A DNA stretch of 64,000 nt from Streptomyces flavofungini (GTDB lineage: Bacteria > Actinomycetota > Actinomycetes > Streptomycetales > Streptomycetaceae): contig NZ_BMVR01000016.1 of NCBI RefSeq assembly GCF_014650815.1, positions 62,001 through 126,000 on the forward strand, read 5' to 3'. A program made the translations under genes and the position numbers. This document shows positions 60,610 to 64,000 of the stretch, piece by piece. The notes beneath the pieces are model-generated. The model searched no databases. It was not told the origin of the DNA and worked only from the letters and a program-made list of their open reading frames with translations. Numbering within the stretch: the first letter of the stretch is position 1; each line of letters starts with the position of its first letter.

Positions 60610-61224
60610 ATGCCGAACCAGTCCCGCCCCAAGGTCAAGAAGTCGCGTGCTCTTGGCATCGCGCTGACCCCGAAGGCCGTCAAGTACTTCGAGGCCCGCC
60701 CCTACCCGCCGGGCGAGCACGGCCGTGGCCGCAAGCAGAACTCGGACTACAAGGTCCGTCTGCTCGAGAAGCAGCGGCTGCGTGCGCAGTACGACGTGTC
60801 CGAGCGTCAGCTCGTCCGCGCCTACGAGCGTGCCTCCAAGATCCAGGGCAAGACCGGTGAGGCCCTGATCATCGAGCTGGAGCGTCGTCTCGACGCCCTG
60901 GTGCTGCGTTCGGGCATCGCCCGCACCATCTACCAGGCCCGCCAGATGGTCGTGCACGGCCACATCGAGGTCAACGGCCACAAGGTCGACAAGCCGTCGT
61001 TCCGCGTCAAGCCGGACGACGTCGTCATGGTCCGCGAGCGCAGCCGTCAGAAGCCGCTGTTCGAGGTCGCCCGTGAGGGTGGCTTCGCCGCCGACGGCGA
61101 GACCCCGCGCTACCTCCAGGTGAACCTGAAGGCCCTGGCCTTCCGCCTGGACCGCGAGCCGAACCGCAAGGAGATCCCCGTGATCTGCGACGAGCAGCTC
61201 GTCGTCGAGTACTACGCCCGCTGA
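60610..61224 (+). CDS. rpsD: 30S ribosomal protein S4
   Basis: Primary 16S rRNA-binding protein, 204 aa. It has the N-terminal NQSRPKVKKSRALGIALTPKAVKYFEARPYPPGEHG, without the zinc cysteines found in some S4 types, the central EKQRLRAQYDVSERQLVRAYERA, and the S4 RNA-binding domain ELERRLDALVLRSGIARTIYQARQMVVHGHIEVNGHKV. In Streptomyces rpsD stands apart from the alpha operon (rpsM-rpsK-rpoA), as here. A terminator follows at 61251-61291. Confidence 0.96.
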   Translation: MPNQSRPKVKKSRALGIALTPKAVKYFEARPYPPGEHGRGRKQNSDYKVRLLEKQRLRAQYDVSERQLVRAYERASKIQGKTGEALIIELERRLDALVLRSGIARTIYQARQMVVHGHIEVNGHKVDKPSFRVKPDDVVMVRERSRQKPLFEVAREGGFAADGETPRYLQVNLKALAFRLDREPNRKEIPVICDEQLVVEYYAR

Positions 61225-61246
61225 TCCGGACGTAGCCTCACCTGCT

Positions 61247-63460
61247 TCAGCCCGCTGTCTCCCCGCCCCGCGTGGTCGGGGAGACAGCGGGTTCGCGCGT
61301 TTCCGGGGCCCCCGACGGCGCGGGCGGCTCACCGAGGCCCGGCCGGCACGCCCCCGTCGCCTCCGCGTGCTGGCGGCGCAGCGCCCGCGAGACCGCCACG
61401 TCGGGGCTCAGCTCGGCGCCCGCCCGCACACACGCCTCGTACCGCTCGTCGCCGAGCCGCTCCCGCGCCTGGGTCTCGCACAGCGCGTGCGGCCCGCCGA
61501 AGTGCTCCGAGCCGAACAGCGGCAGCCCCACCGACGGCCAGATCCGCGCCGCCGCCCCCTGCAGCACCGCCGCCTCCGTCGCGTCGCCCTCCGCCACCGT
61601 GAACAGCGCGAGCAACTCGACCGCCAGCACCGTGCCGAGCAGGTCGTGGAAGGCGTGGTCCAGGTCCAGACACCGGGTGACCAGGTCCCGCGCCCGCCCG
61701 TGCTCGCCGTGCGTCCAGGCCGCGTAGCCGAGGACGTACAGGGCATACGCCAGCGCCCAGCGCTCCCCGTGGTCCTCGCAGACCTGCCGCGCGTCCTCGC
61801 ACAGCTCCACCGCGTCCCCGAGCGCCCCCTGGAAGGCCAGCGCCATCGCCAGCTCGACCTGACCCATCAGGACGTTGCTGTTCAGCTCCCCGATCCGCCG
61901 GTACTGATCGAGCGCCGTGCGCAGCAGCCGCTCCGCGCGCGGCATGTCGTCCGTGACCAGCGCCAGACAGCCCATGCGGTGCACCGCGTACGCGGCCGCG
62001 ACCGCGCTGCCGGTGCGCTCCGCCGTGTCCTGGCACTCCTGGAGCGCGCACAGCGCGGGCACCGTGTCGCCCTGCAGGATCGCCACGTACCCGAGCACCC
62101 ACAGCGCCTTCAGCCGCGACTCCTCGTGCGCGCCGTCCAGCTCGACGGCCCGCTCCAGCCAGTGCCTGCCCTCCGCGAGGCGCCCGCAGCCGACCCAGCA
62201 GAACCACAGCGTGCCCGCCAGGTACTGGCCCAGGTGCGTCTCGTCCGGCTCGGTCAGACAGAACTCCAGGGCGGTGCGCAGATTGGGCAGCTCGCACTCG
62301 ACGAGCGTGGCCACCTCCGTCTGCCGGGGCGAGAACCAGTCCAGCTCGCACCACGTGGCGAGCCCCATGTACCAGTCGCGGTGCCGACGCCGCATCCGCG
62401 CCGCGTCGCCGGCCGCCTCCAGCCACTCCGAGCCGTACGCCCGGACCGTGTCGAGCATCCGGTAGCGCACCCCGGTCGGGCTCTCCTCACGGGACACCAC
62501 CGACTGCGCCAGCAGCTCGTCGAGCACGTCCAGGACGTCGTCGGCGTGCAGCCCGTCCCCGCTGCACACGTACTCGACCGACTCCAGGTCGAACGGCCCG
62601 GAGAAGACGGAGAGCCGCGCCCACAGCAGCCGCTCCCGCGCCGTGCACAGCTCGTGGCTCCAGCCGATCGCCGTCCGCAGCGTCTGGTGCCGCGGCGGCA
62701 CATCGCGCCGGGTACCGGCGAGCAGCCGGAACCGGTCGTCCAGGCGGGCCAGGAGCTGCCCCGGCGAAAGGACCCGCAGCCGCCCCGCCGCCAGTTCCAG
62801 GGCGAGCGGGATGCCGTCGAGGCGGCGGCACAGCTCCCGCACGTCGTCGAGGTCGCGCCCGTCCGGCGCGAAGCCCGGCAGGCAGGCCGCCGCCCGGTCG
62901 GTGAACAGCGCGGTCGCGTCCGGCTCCGGCATCGGTGCCAGCGGCAGCACCCGCTCACCGGCCGTGCCGAGCGGCCTGCGGCCCGCCGCGAGCACCCGCA
63001 GACCGGGGCAGCGCAGCAGCAGATCCTGCACCAGCGACGCCGTCGCGTCCACCAGGTGCTCGAACCCGTCGACGACGAGGAGCAGTTCACGCCCCGCGAG
63101 CCGGTCGAGCAGCACCTGCCGGGGCGAGCGCCTGGTGTGGTCCGTCAGCTCCAGCGCGCTGGCCACGGCGTGCTCCACCAGGTGCGGGTCACGCACCCCC
63201 GCCAGCTCCACCAGCCAGGCCCCGTCCCGCGGCCCGACCGCCGCCGCCACCCGCGCCGCCAGCCGCGACTTGCCCACGCCGCCGACGCCCGTCACGGTCA
63301 CCAGGCGGGCCGAGGCCAAGGCCGCGGGCAGCGCCGCCAGTTCGGCGGTGCGCCCGAAGAAGGCGGTCAGCTCGGCCGGGAGGTTCCCCGCGACAGGCGG
63401 GCAGCCGCGGGCGCGGGCGGAGTCGTTCCGACGGTCGTCGGGGCGCTGAGAGCGTCGCAT
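61247..63460 (-). CDS. large ATPase regulator-like protein with TPR repeats, no DNA-binding domain
   Basis: A protein of about 737 aa resembling the central and C-terminal parts of AfsR/LuxR-type regulators. It has the segment LPAELTAFFGRTAELAALPAAL, P-loop GVGGVGKSRLA (about 57-67), Walker B LLLVVDGFEHLVDA, RLDGIPLALELAAGRL (GLPLAL-type motif), a winged-helix-like region and TPR-like repeats (about 380-690). No BTAD, LuxR or OmpR DNA-binding domain is seen at either end, so it may act through partners. ATG 63460 was chosen; ATG 63490 is an alternative, and neither has a good ribosome site. Its last 15 codons overlap the rpsD terminator. Confidence 0.85.
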   Translation of the reverse strand: MRRSQRPDDRRNDSARARGCPPVAGNLPAELTAFFGRTAELAALPAALASARLVTVTGVGGVGKSRLAARVAAAVGPRDGAWLVELAGVRDPHLVEHAVASALELTDHTRRSPRQVLLDRLAGRELLLVVDGFEHLVDATASLVQDLLLRCPGLRVLAAGRRPLGTAGERVLPLAPMPEPDATALFTDRAAACLPGFAPDGRDLDDVRELCRRLDGIPLALELAAGRLRVLSPGQLLARLDDRFRLLAGTRRDVPPRHQTLRTAIGWSHELCTARERLLWARLSVFSGPFDLESVEYVCSGDGLHADDVLDVLDELLAQSVVSREESPTGVRYRMLDTVRAYGSEWLEAAGDAARMRRRHRDWYMGLATWCELDWFSPRQTEVATLVECELPNLRTALEFCLTEPDETHLGQYLAGTLWFCWVGCGRLAEGRHWLERAVELDGAHEESRLKALWVLGYVAILQGDTVPALCALQECQDTAERTGSAVAAAYAVHRMGCLALVTDDMPRAERLLRTALDQYRRIGELNSNVLMGQVELAMALAFQGALGDAVELCEDARQVCEDHGERWALAYALYVLGYAAWTHGEHGRARDLVTRCLDLDHAFHDLLGTVLAVELLALFTVAEGDATEAAVLQGAAARIWPSVGLPLFGSEHFGGPHALCETQARERLGDERYEACVRAGAELSPDVAVSRALRRQHAEATGACRPGLGEPPAPSGAPETREPAVSPTTRGGETAG
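61251..61291. terminator. 14-bp-stem terminator inside the end of the ATPase gene
   Basis: CCCGCTGTCTCCCC (61251-61264) pairs perfectly with GGGGAGACAGCGGG (61278-61291), 13-nt loop. It ends rpsD transcripts, yet these bases also encode the last residues (SPTTRGGETAG region) of the convergent ATPase. Confidence 0.85.
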
Positions 63461-63490
63461 GGGGTACGGAGCGTACTCAGACGTAAGCAT

Positions 63491-63665
63491 TCCGTACAAT
63501 CGGTTCGCCCGGGCTTGCGCGTACTGCCGCGCCCAAGTGCCGCGTGCGGTAATGCGGTACGGAGCCGGGGCCCCGGCGCGATAGGGTCGGAGGACGACTT
63601 TTCGACGTTCGACGACCTTGGGATCCACGAGGAATCCAGGGCGATGTCTCAGGGAGCGGTGCCCA
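63491..63665. promoter_or_regulatory. divergent region between the ATPase gene and the DUF948 gene
   Basis: GATAGGGT at 63580-63587 resembles a -10 for the rightward gene. AGGGAG at 63651-63656 is its ribosome site. Nothing else recognised. Confidence 0.4.
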
Positions 63666-64000
63666 GTGTCCGGTGGAGAGGTGGCCGGGATCCTGGTGGC
63701 CGTCTTCTGGGCGATTCTGGTGTCCTTCCTGGCCGTGGCGCTGGCGAGGCTGGCGCAGACGCTCAGGGCGACCACCAAGCTCGTCGCGGACGTGACCGAA
63801 CAGGCGGTCCCGCTGCTCGCGGACGCCTCGACGGCGGTGCGCTCGGCGCAGACCCAGATCGACCGGGTCGACGCCATCGCCACGGACGTCCAGGAAGTGA
63901 CGTCGAACGCGTCGGCGCTGTCCACGACCGTGGCCTCCACCTTCGGTGGCCCGCTGGTCAAGGTGGCGGCGTTCGGCTACGGAGTGCGCCGGGCGCTCAG
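63666..64000 (+). CDS. DUF948 membrane protein (5' part, runs off the window)
   Basis: GTG 63666, with AGGGAG nine bases upstream, opens a frame that continues past the window edge. It reads MSGGEVAGILVAVFWAILVSFLAVALARLAQTL... in parts: one N-terminal membrane helix (about 6-26) followed by a long helical region with TEQAVPLLADASTAVRSAQTQ and VDAIATDVQEVTSNASALS, the DUF948 pattern, which resembles methyl-accepting-type coiled coils. In Streptomyces this gene lies near rpsD upstream of alaS, from memory. Function unknown. Confidence 0.85.
   Translation, partial: MSGGEVAGILVAVFWAILVSFLAVALARLAQTLRATTKLVADVTEQAVPLLADASTAVRSAQTQIDRVDAIATDVQEVTSNASALSTTVASTFGGPLVKVAAFGYGVRRAL

Overview
The window is about 72-74% GC by eye, with G/C-ending codons, many GTG (and one TTG) starts and genes that overlap by ATGA or GTGA. 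It carries ssgB, a morphogene specific to sporulating actinomycetes, and a gene order (rpsD, hisS, relA, apt, secF/secD, ruvBAC, pdxT/pdxS, pimA, pgsA, thrS, ssgB, cob genes) that I remember from Streptomyces coelicolor chromosomes. It is best read as core chromosome of a Streptomyces species. I see no prophage, insertion sequence, CRISPR array or integrated plasmid. The species cannot be named from the sequence alone.

Region by region: 1-1900 holds two tandem MetQ-type lipoproteins at the end of a methionine-type ABC operon. Positions 1999-11663 hold cobalamin/sirohaem genes: cobL, a giant BluB-CobT fusion and a fused uroporphyrinogen-III methyltransferase/dehydrogenase, flanked by a GNAT gene and a TrmH-type RNA methyltransferase. 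From 11630 to 15597 come a membrane serine/threonine kinase, a gene disrupted by a palindromic element, and small genes. A cluster of five tRNAs (three Val-GAC, Cys, Gly) lies at 15670-16161. It is followed by pabB-pabC and a run of small genes (DsbA-like, membrane proteins, CGNR zinc finger) up to ssgB. Two identical tRNA-Val(CAC) genes at 22.9 and 23.7 kb flank a START/SRPBCC gene. A DnaQ-like exonuclease, a DUF4365 gene with an overlapping unknown gene, thrS and an HIT protein follow.

Positions 29.4-46.9 kb hold a leftward membrane protein and an EF-G-like protein. These interrupt an otherwise mycobacterial-looking block for phosphatidylinositol mannoside synthesis (pgsA, acyltransferase, pimA). 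That block is followed by pyridoxal phosphate synthesis (pdxS-pdxT), yebC, Holliday junction processing (ruvCAB), protein export (yajC-secD-secF) and apt. Positions 47-64 kb hold relA, a DUF349 gene, a membrane cyclophilin, an MBL hydrolase, hisS, a coupled ABC exporter plus two-component system, a VKOR-like protein, rarA, rpsD, a large NTPase/TPR gene and the start of a DUF948 gene.

The items most worth a second look are: the BluB-CobT fusion with about 1,030 residues of low-complexity N-terminus and a six-codon minicistron overlapping its start; a strong tandem G-quadruplex motif just upstream of the sirohaem gene; a conserved-looking small gene broken by a palindromic insert; a 24-bp perfect palindrome in a divergent promoter region; and a DUF4365 PD-(D/E)XK-like gene overlapping an uncharacterised partner. 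No defence or biosynthetic system could be proven from the sequence.
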